64,000 nt of DNA from VRUE01 sp963702705. GTDB taxonomy: Bacteria > Actinomycetota > Thermoleophilia > Solirubrobacterales > 70-9. Shown here piece after piece: positions 39,656 to 48,200 of the stretch. Position numbers and translations under genes: made by a program. Position 1 is the first letter of the stretch. Every line of letters begins with the position of its first letter. The DNA lies in the NCBI GenBank assembly GCA_963702705.1, contig CAVPDR010000007.1:186001-250000 (forward strand). The letters are read 5' to 3'. The notes beneath the pieces were generated by a model. It did no database searches, was not told the DNA's origin, and saw only the letters and a program-made list of their open reading frames with translations.

Positions 39656-41911
39656 GTGACCGCACCCCTCTACGCCATCGGACGCTTCTGCTCCCGCCAT
39701 CACTGGCTGACGATCGGTGTCTGGATCGTGCTCGCCGTCGGCCTCATCCTCGCCGGGCAGGCGGGCGAAAGCAAGACCAACGACAACCTCACCCTGCCCG
39801 GGACCGGCTCGACCCAGGCCACCGAACTGCTCGAAGACAACCTGCCCGAACAGGCCTACGGCAGCAACCCGCTGGTCTTCCAGGCGCCTGGTGGCGCCTC
39901 GCTCACCGCGCCCAGGTACGCCGCCGCGATCGGCGAATCGGTCAAGCGGCTGGAAGCGATGCACGACGTCAACTCGGCGGTCAACCCGCTCACCCCGGCC
40001 GGCGCCGCCTTTCTCAGCAAGGACCGCTCGGTCGCCTACGTGCCCGTCGTGCTCGGCATCGGACCCGGCGAACTGAACGAAGCGCAGGCCAATGCGGTCC
40101 TCGACGCCGGCAATCCGGCCAAAGACGCCGGCCTCAGGGTCGCCGTCGGCAGCTACGTCGGCCAGGCGCTCTCCAAGCCCGACACCGGCGCCAGCGATGC
40201 GATCGGCATCGCCGCGGCGATCGTGATCCTGCTCTTCGCCTTCGGCACGGCGACCGCGATGGTGTTGCCGATCTTTTCGGCGATCCTCGGCCTCGCCTGC
40301 TCACTCTCGATCATCCGCCTGCTCGAGCACGTCGTCCAGGTGCCGAGCGTCGCCTCGACCCTGGCGACGATGATCGGCCTCGGCGTCGGCATCGACTACG
40401 CGCTCTTCATCGTCACCCGCCACAAGCTGCAGCTGAAGGACGGGATGGATCTGCAGGAGTCGGTGGCGCGGGCGACCGCGACGGCGGGCGGCGCCGTCGT
40501 CTTTGCCGGCTTCACCGTCGTGATCGCGCTCTGCTCGCTCGCCTTCGCCGGTATCCCGCTGGTCAGCACGCTCGGCTTCACCGCGGCGATTGCGGTTGTG
40601 ATCGCAGTTGGGGCGGCGACCACGTTGCTGCCGGCGATGCTGGGGGCGCTCGATTACCGGATCAACTCGCTGCGCGTGCAGTTCGGCAAGACCCACCCCG
40701 ACGAGGTCGAGCCGCACGGCTGGACCCGCTGGGCGCGCGGCGTCGCCGATCGACCCTGGCGCAGCGCGATCGCCGCCCTGGCGATCCTCGTCGTGCTCGC
40801 GATCCCGATCTTCCAGCTCGAGCTGGGCCAGAACGACCTCAGCGCCCTGCCCAAATCGACCACCGCGCGTCAGGCCTACGACAGCCTCACCTTCGGCTTC
40901 GGGCCGGGTGTCAACGGGCCGCTGCTGATCGCTTCCGAATTCGAGAGCGCCGACGAAGCGAAGAAAGTGCTGCCGGTGCTGGAGAAAGCGGTCGGCGCCG
41001 CCGCCGACGTCGCCGCGGTCTCCGAACCGACCCTCGACAAGGCCGGCACGGTCGCGGTCTTCACCGTGATCTCCAAATCGTCGCCGTGGGCGGATGAGAC
41101 CGTCAGCCTGGTCGAAGGCCTGCGCGACACGACGATCCCCGCCGCCCTGAAGGGGACCGGGGCCCACTCCTACGTCGGCGGCCAGACCGCCGGCTACATC
41201 GACCTCGCCACCCAGATCAGCGACAAGCTGCCGCTGATGATCGCGATCGTCGTCGGCCTCAGCTTCATCGTCCTGCTGCTCGCCTTCCGCTCGCTGCTGG
41301 TGCCGCTGAAGGCGGCGGCGATGAACCTGATCTCGGTCGCGGCCGCCTACGGCGTCGTCACCGCGGTCTTCCAGCTCGGCTGGGGCTCCTCGCTGATCGG
41401 CCTCGACCACTCGATCCCGATCGTCAGCTTCGTGCCGCTGCTGATGTTCGCGATCCTCTTCGGCCTCTCGATGGACTACGAGGTATTCCTGCTGACCCAG
41501 ATGCGCGAGCACTTCCGCGAGAACGAAGACGAGCGTGAGGCGGTGATCCAGGGTCTCGCCAACACCGGCCGCGTGATCACCTCGGCCGCCGCGATCATGG
41601 TCTGCGTCTTCACCAGCTTCGTCCTCAACGGCAACCCGATCGTCAAGGAGTTCGGGGTCGGCCTCGCGGTGGCGATCGCGATCGACTCGACCCTGGTCCG
41701 CTGCCTGCTGGTGCCGGCGATCATGGTCCTGCTCGGCAAGCGAGCCTGGTGGCTCCCGAAGTGGATGGAGCGCTGGGTCCCCCACATCAGCATCGAGGGC
41801 GAGGAGTTCTTCGCCGCGCGCGACGCCGCCCGATCGCCCGCCGCCGACGGGCCGAAAACCGGAGTCCCAGTAGGGGAATCGGCCCGTCGGCCCCCGGGGG
41901 ACGGGGGTTGA
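39656..41911 (+). CDS. MMPL-family (RND) lipid/drug exporter
   Basis: The protein is 751 aa from GTG 39656. Two repeats, each with a helix, an extracytoplasmic domain and five or six helices, carry VGIDYALFIVTRH in the first and FGLSMDYEVFLLTQMREH in the second, the MMPL proton-relay and sensor motifs. Such actinobacterial proteins export envelope lipids or drugs by proton motive force. The last ~25 residues (ADGPKTGVPVGESARRPPGDGG region) are non-conserved and are encoded by a family B palindrome (41843-41891). pgsA begins 3 bp after the stop. Confidence 0.92.
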   Translation: MTAPLYAIGRFCSRHHWLTIGVWIVLAVGLILAGQAGESKTNDNLTLPGTGSTQATELLEDNLPEQAYGSNPLVFQAPGGASLTAPRYAAAIGESVKRLEAMHDVNSAVNPLTPAGAAFLSKDRSVAYVPVVLGIGPGELNEAQANAVLDAGNPAKDAGLRVAVGSYVGQALSKPDTGASDAIGIAAAIVILLFAFGTATAMVLPIFSAILGLACSLSIIRLLEHVVQVPSVASTLATMIGLGVGIDYALFIVTRHKLQLKDGMDLQESVARATATAGGAVVFAGFTVVIALCSLAFAGIPLVSTLGFTAAIAVVIAVGAATTLLPAMLGALDYRINSLRVQFGKTHPDEVEPHGWTRWARGVADRPWRSAIAALAILVVLAIPIFQLELGQNDLSALPKSTTARQAYDSLTFGFGPGVNGPLLIASEFESADEAKKVLPVLEKAVGAAADVAAVSEPTLDKAGTVAVFTVISKSSPWADETVSLVEGLRDTTIPAALKGTGAHSYVGGQTAGYIDLATQISDKLPLMIAIVVGLSFIVLLLAFRSLLVPLKAAAMNLISVAAAYGVVTAVFQLGWGSSLIGLDHSIPIVSFVPLLMFAILFGLSMDYEVFLLTQMREHFRENEDEREAVIQGLANTGRVITSAAAIMVCVFTSFVLNGNPIVKEFGVGLAVAIAIDSTLVRCLLVPAIMVLLGKRAWWLPKWMERWVPHISIEGEEFFAARDAARSPAADGPKTGVPVGESARRPPGDGG
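41843..41891. repeat. Palindrome, family B copy 2, in the MMPL 3' end
   Basis: GCCGACGGGCCGA (41843-41855) and TCGGCCCGTCGGC (41879-41891) are perfect 13-bp arms. The left GGGCC-N-AAAACCG and right GGGAATCGGCCCGTCGG match the copy at 21798-21848. It is translated as part of the MMPL tail. Confidence 0.85.
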
Positions 41912-41914
41912 GCG

Positions 41915-42484
41915 GTGTTTCCGCTCAACCTGCCCAACGCCCTTACGCTTCTGCGCATCCTCGCGGTGCCGGTCGTCGTCGTCGCCCTGCTCGGCGAGAC
42001 GCCGAACGGCGATGCGCTCGCCGCCGCCGTCTTCGCCCTAGCCGCCGCCACCGACGGCCTCGACGGCTACTTCGCTCGCTCGCGCAACTCGATCACCACC
42101 TTCGGCAAGCTGATGGACCCGATCGCCGACAAGCTGCTGATCGTCGCCGCCCTGGTCTCGCTGGTCTCGCTCGACCGCCTCGAAGCATGGGTCGCGATGG
42201 TGATCATCGCTCGCGAGTTCGCCGTCACGGTGATGCGAGCGATCGCCGCCGAGCGTGGCGTCGTGATCTCGGCCAGCTGGCTCGGAAAGGTGAAGACGGT
42301 CCTGCAGATCGCCGCCGTCTTCGCCCTGATCGCCGCCAACCCGGCCCCGGCCTGGGTCAACGCCCTCGTCTACCTGGCCGTCGCCGCAACCCTGATCAGC
42401 GGCGCCGACTACTTCTTCGGCCTGCGCCGCCGCATCGACGAAGAGCGTGAAGCGCGAGCGACGCCGAAGACCAAGCCGAGCTAA
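41915..42484 (+). CDS. pgsA: CDP-diacylglycerol-glycerol-3-phosphate 3-phosphatidyltransferase
   Basis: The protein is 189 aa from GTG 41915, with four to six helices. The CDP-alcohol phosphotransferase signature is TDGLDGYFARSRNSITTFGK followed by LMDPIADKL, i.e. DGxxAR-x8-Gx3Dx3D with the metal-binding aspartates. It makes phosphatidylglycerol phosphate, the first step of anionic phospholipid synthesis in the membrane. It sits directly after the MMPL exporter gene. Its 3' end overlaps convergent folE2 by 4 nt. Confidence 0.94.
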   Translation: MFPLNLPNALTLLRILAVPVVVVALLGETPNGDALAAAVFALAAATDGLDGYFARSRNSITTFGKLMDPIADKLLIVAALVSLVSLDRLEAWVAMVIIAREFAVTVMRAIAAERGVVISASWLGKVKTVLQIAAVFALIAANPAPAWVNALVYLAVAATLISGADYFFGLRRRIDEEREARATPKTKPS

Positions 42485-43488
42485 GCGCTCGGGGCCTCGA
42501 GCCACTCGCGCATCGTCATGTGGCGCTCGGTGTGCTCGCCGGAGGCCAGCTCCTGGCGCAGCTCGCCCAGGGTGCCGTAGCGCTCGGCGACGACGTTGTG
42601 GCGGTGGATCGTCTCCAGGTTCTCCTGGCGGGCCATGACGAATGCCTCGGCCGGCAGGTCGGGGTAGCCCTCGACCACGGCGCGGATCATCTCGCGCACG
42701 CAGTCCTCGACGAAGCGGGGCTGCGAGTGGGCTTTGGCGACGACGGCGAGCTCGTCTGGGCGCTTCATCAGCTCGTAGATCTCCGAGCTCATCGAGCTCT
42801 CGACGAGACGCAGCAGCTCCGGTGCGTCGATCCAGGCGTCGCCGCCCTCGGGGCAGCCGATGTAGAGGGTGCCGATGCCGCGTTGGTTGTGGGTGGCGAC
42901 CGGGACGGCCTCGATCGCCAGCTCGACCTGGTCGGGATCGAAGCCGGCCTCGGCGAGCCGTTCGCGGCCCAGCTCGGCGACCATCTCCTGCGCGCAGGGA
43001 CAGGCGGTCATGCCCTGGGCCTGGACCCCGGTCAGCGTTCGGTTGCCGCGCTCGGAGGCGACGGCGGTGCCGAACAGGCCGTAGATCTCCTGGGTCGAGT
43101 GCCCGGTCGCCGGGGTCTTCACCGTCTCCGGGTAGCGGGCCGCCACGGAGACCTCGGCGCGGCGCCCGTGCTGGCTCTCACGCACCCGCTCGGCGATGTG
43201 CGCGGCCAGCGTCTCGGCGCGGAAGGCCTCGCCGAGCACGACCTCGTCGATCGCTTCGCCGACGTTCTCCTCGAAGCGGGACATGTGGACACCGGCCTGG
43301 CGCGGCTCGAGGTCGACGAAGCACTCGAAGGTGGCGTGGTAGAGATTCTCGGCGCCGTCTGCTTTGACCCGGATCACCTTCTCGACCCCGGTGACGCCGA
43401 CCCGCGAGAGGCTCACCTGGGTCGCCGGCACCGACGCCTGCACGTCGGGCGCGGAGAGCGAAGGTGTCATCGTCGTGCGGGTCGCCAC
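42481..43488 (-). CDS. folE2: GTP cyclohydrolase FolE2 (type IB)
   Basis: The protein is 335 aa from GTG 43488, or possibly from the ATG at 43470. It catalyses the first step of folate/tetrahydropterin synthesis and, unlike FolE, can use metals other than zinc. Family motifs are VSLSRVGVTGVEKVIRV, MSRFEENVGEAIDEVV, GMTACPCAQEMV with the metal-binding Cys, VATHNQRGIGTLYI and MKRPDELAVVAKAHSQPRFVEDCVR (in parts). No FolE is visible nearby. It is divergent from the primary sigma factor gene across about 115 bp. Confidence 0.95.
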   Translation of the reverse strand: MATRTTMTPSLSAPDVQASVPATQVSLSRVGVTGVEKVIRVKADGAENLYHATFECFVDLEPRQAGVHMSRFEENVGEAIDEVVLGEAFRAETLAAHIAERVRESQHGRRAEVSVAARYPETVKTPATGHSTQEIYGLFGTAVASERGNRTLTGVQAQGMTACPCAQEMVAELGRERLAEAGFDPDQVELAIEAVPVATHNQRGIGTLYIGCPEGGDAWIDAPELLRLVESSMSSEIYELMKRPDELAVVAKAHSQPRFVEDCVREMIRAVVEGYPDLPAEAFVMARQENLETIHRHNVVAERYGTLGELRQELASGEHTERHMTMREWLEAPSA

Positions 43489-43560
43489 GGCTTATAGAGA
43501 GTAAGCAACTCGGCCCCTCCGCCGGTGCCCGCCCGGCCTCGCCGATAGGTTTCTTCTGCC

Positions 43561-43566
43561 TATACT
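43561..43566 (+). promoter_or_regulatory. Possible -10 element of the sigma factor gene
   Basis: TATACT lies 37 bp before the start codon. No convincing -35 is seen 17 bp upstream, so the call rests on the hexamer alone. Confidence 0.35.
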
Positions 43567-43602
43567 TCGCATAGCCGGAGCGTTGGGGCCGGCGCCCCGG
43601 GA

Positions 43603-44769
43603 ATGGGAGAGGGTTGGACCGGAGGCAGTGATATCGAACCGTTGGAGACGGTCCCGCCGGGGCTGGATCAGGATTCGGAGGTACAGCCGTTTGCGGAGCA
43701 GGAGGAGCTTCGTGGCCTGATCGCGCTGGGGCGCGAGCGCGGCTACCTCACCTTCGAGCAGATCGCGACCACGCTGGAGGAGGTCGAGGTCACCAAGGAG
43801 CAGATTTCCGCTCTGCATGCCCATCTTGTCGAGCAGGGCGTCGAAGTGATTGCCGAGGAGGGCGTCGACGCCTACAAGGAAGCGCGCGCCGAAGAGGCCA
43901 ACGGCGCCAGCTCGAAAAAAGACGATCTGGACCTTACGGTTGAGCCGAGCCTCGACTCGCTGCGGCTCTACCTACGCTCGATCGGCCAAGTCGAGCTACT
44001 GACAGCGTCCCAGGAGGTCGACCTGGCGAAGCGGATCGAGCGCGGCGACATGTTGGCCAAGCGGCAGATGGTCGAGGCCAACCTGCGCCTCGTCGTCTCG
44101 ATCGCCAAGGGCTACCTCGGGCGCGGCCTCAGCTTCCTCGATCTGATCCAGGAGGGCTCGCTGGGGCTGATCCGGGCAGTGGAGAAGTTCGACTACCGCC
44201 GCGGCTACAAGTTCTCCACCTACGCGACCTGGTGGATCCGCCAGGCGGTGACGCGGGCGATCGCCGACAAGGCACGGACGATCCGCATCCCGGTCCACAT
44301 GGTCGAGAAGCTGAACCGGGTCGCTCACGTCGAGCGCCAGATGGTGCAGTCGCTCGGCCGCGAGCCCGAGCCGCACGAGATCGCCGCCGAGCTGCGCTGG
44401 CCGCTGGAGGAAGTGCGCGACATCCTGCGCGTCTCGCAGCTGCCGGTCTCGCTGGAGAAGCCGGTCGGCGACGAGGACGAATCGGAGCTCGGCGATTTCG
44501 TCGCCGACGAGGAAGTCGCCGAGCCCTTCGAGGAAGCGAGCGAGCACCTGCAGCGCGAGGGGGTGCGGCGGGCGCTCGACGCGCTGCCCGAGCGCGAGCG
44601 CCAGGTGATCGAGTTGCGCTACGGGCTCTCCGGCCTCGAGCCCCTGACCCTGGAGGAGGTGGGGAGGACCTTCGGCGTCACCCGCGAGCGGATCCGCCAG
44701 ATCGAGACCAACACGCTGAAGAAGCTGCGCGCACTGCCAGAGGCGCAGATGTTGCGCGAAGCGTCCTAG
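43603..44769 (+). CDS. sigA: RNA polymerase primary sigma factor (SigA/RpoD)
   Basis: The 388-aa protein carries sigma-70 regions in order. A region 1.1-like N-terminus is at 35-80, and region 1.2 is DSLRLYLRSIGQVELLTASQEVDLAKRIE (in parts). Region 2 has NLRLVVSIAKGYLGRGLSFLDLIQEGSLGLIRAVEKFDYRRGYKFSTYATWWIRQAVTRAI (in parts). Region 3 follows, and region 4 has LEEVGRTFGVTRERIRQIETNTLKKL. These are group 1 features. It directs housekeeping transcription. The start is ATG 43603, and its end overlaps the convergent Ddn-like gene by 4 nt. Confidence 0.95.
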   Translation: MGEGWTGGSDIEPLETVPPGLDQDSEVQPFAEQEELRGLIALGRERGYLTFEQIATTLEEVEVTKEQISALHAHLVEQGVEVIAEEGVDAYKEARAEEANGASSKKDDLDLTVEPSLDSLRLYLRSIGQVELLTASQEVDLAKRIERGDMLAKRQMVEANLRLVVSIAKGYLGRGLSFLDLIQEGSLGLIRAVEKFDYRRGYKFSTYATWWIRQAVTRAIADKARTIRIPVHMVEKLNRVAHVERQMVQSLGREPEPHEIAAELRWPLEEVRDILRVSQLPVSLEKPVGDEDESELGDFVADEEVAEPFEEASEHLQREGVRRALDALPERERQVIELRYGLSGLEPLTLEEVGRTFGVTRERIRQIETNTLKKLRALPEAQMLREAS

Positions 44770-45224
44770 CGGGGTTCCAGCACGATGACCGAGGCCTGGC
44801 GGTCGAGCTTGCGCTGGTAGTCGTCGAAGCCGGCGTACTGCTCGTTGTGGCGGCGCCAGAGTTCGGTGCGCTCCTCGCCCTCGGCAATCCGGGCGCGGAC
44901 CGGGTAGCGCCTGCGGCCGACCTCGACCTCGCCCTCCGGGTTCGCCTTCAGGTTGAGCGACCAGGCCGGGATCTTGGCGTTGCCGGCGTTGGTGTTGATC
45001 ACGACCACGTTGTCGCCGTCGGCGAGGTAGACGACGGGCGCCGTGCGCTGCTGGCCGGACTTGCGGCCGGTGGTGGTGAGCAGCAGGACCGGGGCGCGGC
45101 CGACCTTGCCGCCGATCCGCCCGCCGCTGAGGCGGTAGAGCGGAACGTTCATCTTGCCCGCCCAGCGCAACCCCCGCGTGCCGAGCGAGTTCGAGAAGCG
45201 GGCGAGGGCGTGGTCGCTTGGCAC
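44766..45224 (-). CDS. Deazaflavin (F420)-dependent nitroreductase family protein (Ddn-like)
   Basis: The 152-aa split-barrel protein has PVLLLTTTGRKSGQQRTAPVVYLADGDNVVVINTNAGNAKIPAWSLNL (in parts), the signature of the Ddn/DUF385 family that binds coenzyme F420. The later AEGEERTELWRRH also fits. Family members reduce quinones or nitro compounds, and in actinobacteria they protect against oxidative stress. F420 use by this organism is an inference. The start is GTG 45224, beside a palindrome separating it from the gene at 45310. Confidence 0.9.
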   Translation of the reverse strand: MPSDHALARFSNSLGTRGLRWAGKMNVPLYRLSGGRIGGKVGRAPVLLLTTTGRKSGQQRTAPVVYLADGDNVVVINTNAGNAKIPAWSLNLKANPEGEVEVGRRRYPVRARIAEGEERTELWRRHNEQYAGFDDYQRKLDRQASVIVLEPR

Positions 45225-45245
45225 GGGGCGAGTATCCCAGACGCT

Positions 45246-45289
45246 GACTTCGTCTTTAGCGGTCCCTATGTACGCATAAAGGCGAAGTC
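45246..45289. repeat. Imperfect palindrome between divergent genes
   Basis: GACTTCG (45246-45252) and CGAAGTC (45283-45289) pair perfectly, and pairing continues inward (CTTTA/TAAAG, GCG/CGC) with small bulges and partly outward. It lies between the divergent Ddn-like and NTF2-like genes. Confidence 0.65.
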
Positions 45290-45309
45290 ACCGCGTAGAG
45301 TGGGCGGCG

Positions 45310-45684
45310 ATGGCCGAGCCGCACCCGTTCCGCCTTGCCGCCGAAGCGAAGGACCTCGATCTGCTCACCGAGACCCTGCGCGAGGACGTCGAGTTGCACA
45401 GCCCAATCCTCTTCCGCGGCTTCGAGGGACGCGAGATGGTCAGCGCCGTCCTCACCCATGTCGCCGCCACGCTCGAGGACCTCACCTACGTCGACGAGCT
45501 GCACGAAGGCAGCTCCGTCGCCCTCCGCTTCAAGGCCAACGTCGGCGACCGCGAGCTCGAGGGCATCGACTTCCTCGAGCTCGACGAGGAGGGCCGCGTC
45601 GCCGTCCTCACCGTCTTCATGCGCCCAATGTCTGCCCTCACCGCCTTCAACGAGCAGATGAAGCAGCGGCTTGGGGTTGCCTAA
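45310..45684 (+). CDS. NTF2-like (SnoaL-type) small protein
   Basis: The 124-aa protein from ATG 45310 has the cone-shaped NTF2 fold pattern: an early helix AAEAKDLDLLTETLREDVEL with HSPILF, then strands around VALRFKANVGDRELEGIDFLELDEEGRVAVLTVFMRP (in parts). Such proteins are often small isomerases, hydrolases or ligand binders. Nothing in the context names the substrate. tRNA-Tyr follows 43 bp downstream. Confidence 0.8.
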   Translation: MAEPHPFRLAAEAKDLDLLTETLREDVELHSPILFRGFEGREMVSAVLTHVAATLEDLTYVDELHEGSSVALRFKANVGDRELEGIDFLELDEEGRVAVLTVFMRPMSALTAFNEQMKQRLGVA

Positions 45685-45705
45685 GCCGCTTCCGGTCGAC
45701 CTCTC

Positions 45706-45711
45706 TAGAAT
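45706..45711 (+). promoter_or_regulatory. -10 element of tRNA-Tyr
   Basis: TAGAAT lies 16 nt upstream of the tRNA 5' end. No good -35 box is visible. Confidence 0.4.
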
Positions 45712-45726
45712 CGCGATCAACGACCC

Positions 45727-45808
45727 GGGGGAGTGTCCGAGTGGTTAAAGGAGATGCGCTGTAAACGCATTGGCTCTGCCTACACAGGTTCGAATCCTGT
45801 CTCCCCCA
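45727..45808 (+). tRNA. tRNA-Tyr (anticodon GUA)
   Basis: This is a class II cloverleaf: acceptor GGGGGAG/CTCCCCC with discriminator A, anticodon arm ATGCG-CTGTAAA-CGCAT with anticodon GTA, a long variable arm with GGC-TCT-GCC stem, and T-arm ACAGG-TTCGAAT-CCTGT. CCA is not encoded. The next gene's ATG begins 2 nt after the discriminator base. Confidence 0.97.
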
Positions 45809-45809
45809 T

Positions 45810-46526
45810 ATGAGCGATCTCGACGGCCGGGTGGTTGCGATTGCCGGGGTCGCCGGCGGCCTTGGCCCGGTCGTTGCGGAGCGGCTCGCCGCCGGCGGGG
45901 CGACCGTCGCCGGTGCCGATGTCTCCCAGGAGCACGCCGACCAAGTCGGCGCTGCGCTTGCGCTCCCGGCCGAGCGCTGGGACGGGCGCGCTGTCGACTT
46001 GCTCGACGAGGAGGCCACCCGCGCCTGGTGCGCGGCGCTGCTCGAGCGCTTCGGCCGGGTCGATGCGCTGCTGCACCTGGTCGGCGGCTGGCGTGGAGGT
46101 CAGCCCCTGCACGAGGAGCCGCTCGCCGACTGGGCCTTGCTGCACGATCTGCTGATCCGCACCGTCCAGCACACGACCCGCGCCTTCCACGACGCGCTGC
46201 TGGCCGGCGAGCACGGTCGCTTCGTGCTCGTCTCGGCCAAGCAAGCCCAGGCCCCGTCCAACTCCAACGCCGCCTACGCCGCCGCCAAGGCCGCGGCCGA
46301 GGCTTGGACCCTCGCCCTCGCCGACGGCTTCGAAGGCAGCGCCGCGACCGCCAACATCATCGTCGTCGACGCGATCCTCACGCCGCGCATGCGCGAGGAG
46401 AGTCCGGGTGAGGACTTCCCCACCTTCACCCCAGCCGAGCAGCTCGCCGAGGCGATCGCATTCCTCTGCTCAGATGCCGCCGAAAAGATGAATGGCCAGC
46501 GTTTGCCGCTTACGATGAGGGGATGA
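45810..46526 (+). CDS. Short-chain dehydrogenase/reductase
   Basis: The 238-aa classical SDR has MSDLDGRVVAIAGVAGGLGPVVAERL with the TGxxxGxG-type cofactor turn changed to AGVAGGLG, then HLVGGWRGG, FVLVSAKQAQAP (catalytic Ser) and YAAAKAAAEAW (catalytic Tyr-x3-Lys), and a late cap. The substrate is unknown. The ATG lies 1 nt after the tRNA-Tyr 3' end, so the message would become leaderless once the tRNA is cut out. It overlaps the following merR gene by 4 nt. Confidence 0.9.
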   Translation: MSDLDGRVVAIAGVAGGLGPVVAERLAAGGATVAGADVSQEHADQVGAALALPAERWDGRAVDLLDEEATRAWCAALLERFGRVDALLHLVGGWRGGQPLHEEPLADWALLHDLLIRTVQHTTRAFHDALLAGEHGRFVLVSAKQAQAPSNSNAAYAAAKAAAEAWTLALADGFEGSAATANIIVVDAILTPRMREESPGEDFPTFTPAEQLAEAIAFLCSDAAEKMNGQRLPLTMRG

Positions 46527-47332
46527 GCAAGCCGGCCGACGGCGAGATGACGATCAGCGAGTTGGCGGAGCGGACGGGGATGACCGTGCGCAACATCCGC
46601 GCCCACCAGACCCGCGGCCTGCTGCCCCCGCCGGTCGTGCGCGGCCGCACCGGCTACTACAACGAGGAGCACGTGGCGCGGATCGAGCTGACCCGCGAAC
46701 TGCAGGCCGAGGGGCTCAACCTGGAGGCGATCCGCCGCATGGCGGAAAGCGTCAACGGCGCCGCCGAGGAGATCGTTGGCTTCACCCGCACCCTGCGCGC
46801 CCCCTTCGAAGAGGAGGCACCCGAGATCGTCGAGTTGACGGAGTTGGCGGAGCTCTGGAAAAAGGAGGTCGAAGAAGGGCGCGGCTTCGAGATGTTGGAA
46901 CGGGGCGAAAAGCTCGGCATCCTCCGCCCGCTGCCCGACGGCAAGGTCGAGGTGATCAGCCCGCGGATGATGGCCGCCGCGGCGGCCCTCGCAGAAGTCG
47001 GCATGGGCCCCGACGCCGTTCTCGCCACAGCCGAAAAGCTGCGCCGCAAAGTCAACGACATCGCCCAGATCTTCACCAAGCTTTTCCTCGAGCAGGTCTG
47101 GAAACCCTTCGACGAAGCCGGCCGCCCCGAGGGCGACTGGCCGAAGGTCCGCGAAGCCCTCGACCGCACCCGCCCGCTCGGCGCCGACGTCCTGATGAGC
47201 GGCTTCCATATCGCGATGGCCGAGGCGACCGACAAGGCGATGGGCCAGACCATCCGCAGCGTTGCCCGCAGCGAGACCGAGCGGGCCGACGACGGCAGCT
47301 CCAAAGCGTCGCGCAGGAAGAGCCCGCGGTAG
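46523..47332 (+). CDS. MerR-family transcriptional regulator (paralogue of 34507)
   Basis: The 269-aa protein has the helix-turn-helix TISELAERTGMTVRNIRAHQTRGLLPPPVVRGRTGYYNEEHVARIEL (in parts) at residues 9-55, and a long effector domain with FLEQVWKPFDEAGRPEGDW matching the paralogue. The C-terminal tail is basic. It is coupled to the SDR gene by a 4-nt overlap, so it may control that transcript. The ligand is unknown. Confidence 0.9.
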   Translation: MSKPADGEMTISELAERTGMTVRNIRAHQTRGLLPPPVVRGRTGYYNEEHVARIELTRELQAEGLNLEAIRRMAESVNGAAEEIVGFTRTLRAPFEEEAPEIVELTELAELWKKEVEEGRGFEMLERGEKLGILRPLPDGKVEVISPRMMAAAAALAEVGMGPDAVLATAEKLRRKVNDIAQIFTKLFLEQVWKPFDEAGRPEGDWPKVREALDRTRPLGADVLMSGFHIAMAEATDKAMGQTIRSVARSETERADDGSSKASRRKSPR

Positions 47333-47338
47333 AAAGCT

Positions 47339-48094
47339 TCAGCGAACCGGAACCGCCAGCTCCTCGCTTGCCACCTCGTGTCCCTCGTAGGGAAGCACGG
47401 CGAAGTACATCAGCGAGGGCAGGAGGGACTCGATGCCCTCGGTCTCACCCCGGTTGATGCGCGAGTAGAGCAGGGCCTCGATGCCGCCGACTATGCCGGC
47501 GGCGGCGATCGCCGAGGGCGGTTCCTCGGTCAGCGATTCGGACCGGACCCGGGTGTCGAGGCAGGAGGAGAAGTGGTCGAGCAGCTCGTCGCGGCGCAGC
47601 AGGGCGGGCGGGCAGGCGGCGCGGGCGTCGACGATCAGGGTCATCGCCGTGTCGGGCTCCTCGTTGACGAAGCGCAGCAGCTCCGCCAGTGAGAGGCGCA
47701 GGCGCTCGCGCCATGTCCCGCCCTCCTCCCCGGCGGTCTCCAGACGCTCCCGCAGGCGGGCCGCGGCGACGTCGAGGGCGGCGAGGAAGCAGTCCTCCTT
47801 GTTCTCGAAGTGCTCGTAGAACGTGGGGCGGGAGACGCCGGCGCGATCGAGCACATCCTGGACGCTGAGCTCGCGGTAGCCGAGCTCAGCAGTGGCCCTC
47901 AACATTGCCGCCAGTAGGCGCTCGCGCTGGACCGCGCTGACCAGGTCGGAGGGCAGCGAGCGGATGCCCGATGGAAACTGCCCGTTGCCGCCGGAGAGCA
48001 GTTCGGCGGCAGCGCTGACCTCGGCCGCGGGCCAGCTGTCCCCGAGGGCCGTAAGCAACATGTCTCGAGTCAGTTCCACCCTGTCCGGCGCCAT
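47339..48094 (-). CDS. TetR-family regulator (1 of 3)
   Basis: The 251-aa protein has a ~45-aa N-terminal extension before the helix-turn-helix LPSDLVSAVQRERLLAAMLRATAELGYRELSVQDVLDRAGVSRPTFYEHFENKEDCFLAAL (in parts), followed by an all-helical ligand domain. It shares the pre-HTH motif with the TetR genes at 48201 and 48921, suggesting duplication. It is divergent from the second TetR gene over about 105 bp. The ligand and targets are unknown. Confidence 0.9.
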   Translation of the reverse strand: MAPDRVELTRDMLLTALGDSWPAAEVSAAAELLSGGNGQFPSGIRSLPSDLVSAVQRERLLAAMLRATAELGYRELSVQDVLDRAGVSRPTFYEHFENKEDCFLAALDVAAARLRERLETAGEEGGTWRERLRLSLAELLRFVNEEPDTAMTLIVDARAACPPALLRRDELLDHFSSCLDTRVRSESLTEEPPSAIAAAGIVGGIEALLYSRINRGETEGIESLLPSLMYFAVLPYEGHEVASEELAVPVR

Positions 48095-48200
48095 AAAGAA
48101 ACCTCATCGTTTCTGTGATAAACCCTGCAAGTCGTCCCACGGTACCATCTGAGTCGCCATCGCGCAAGGCGATCTGGCCTTTCGCGGGTATTCTTGGCCG

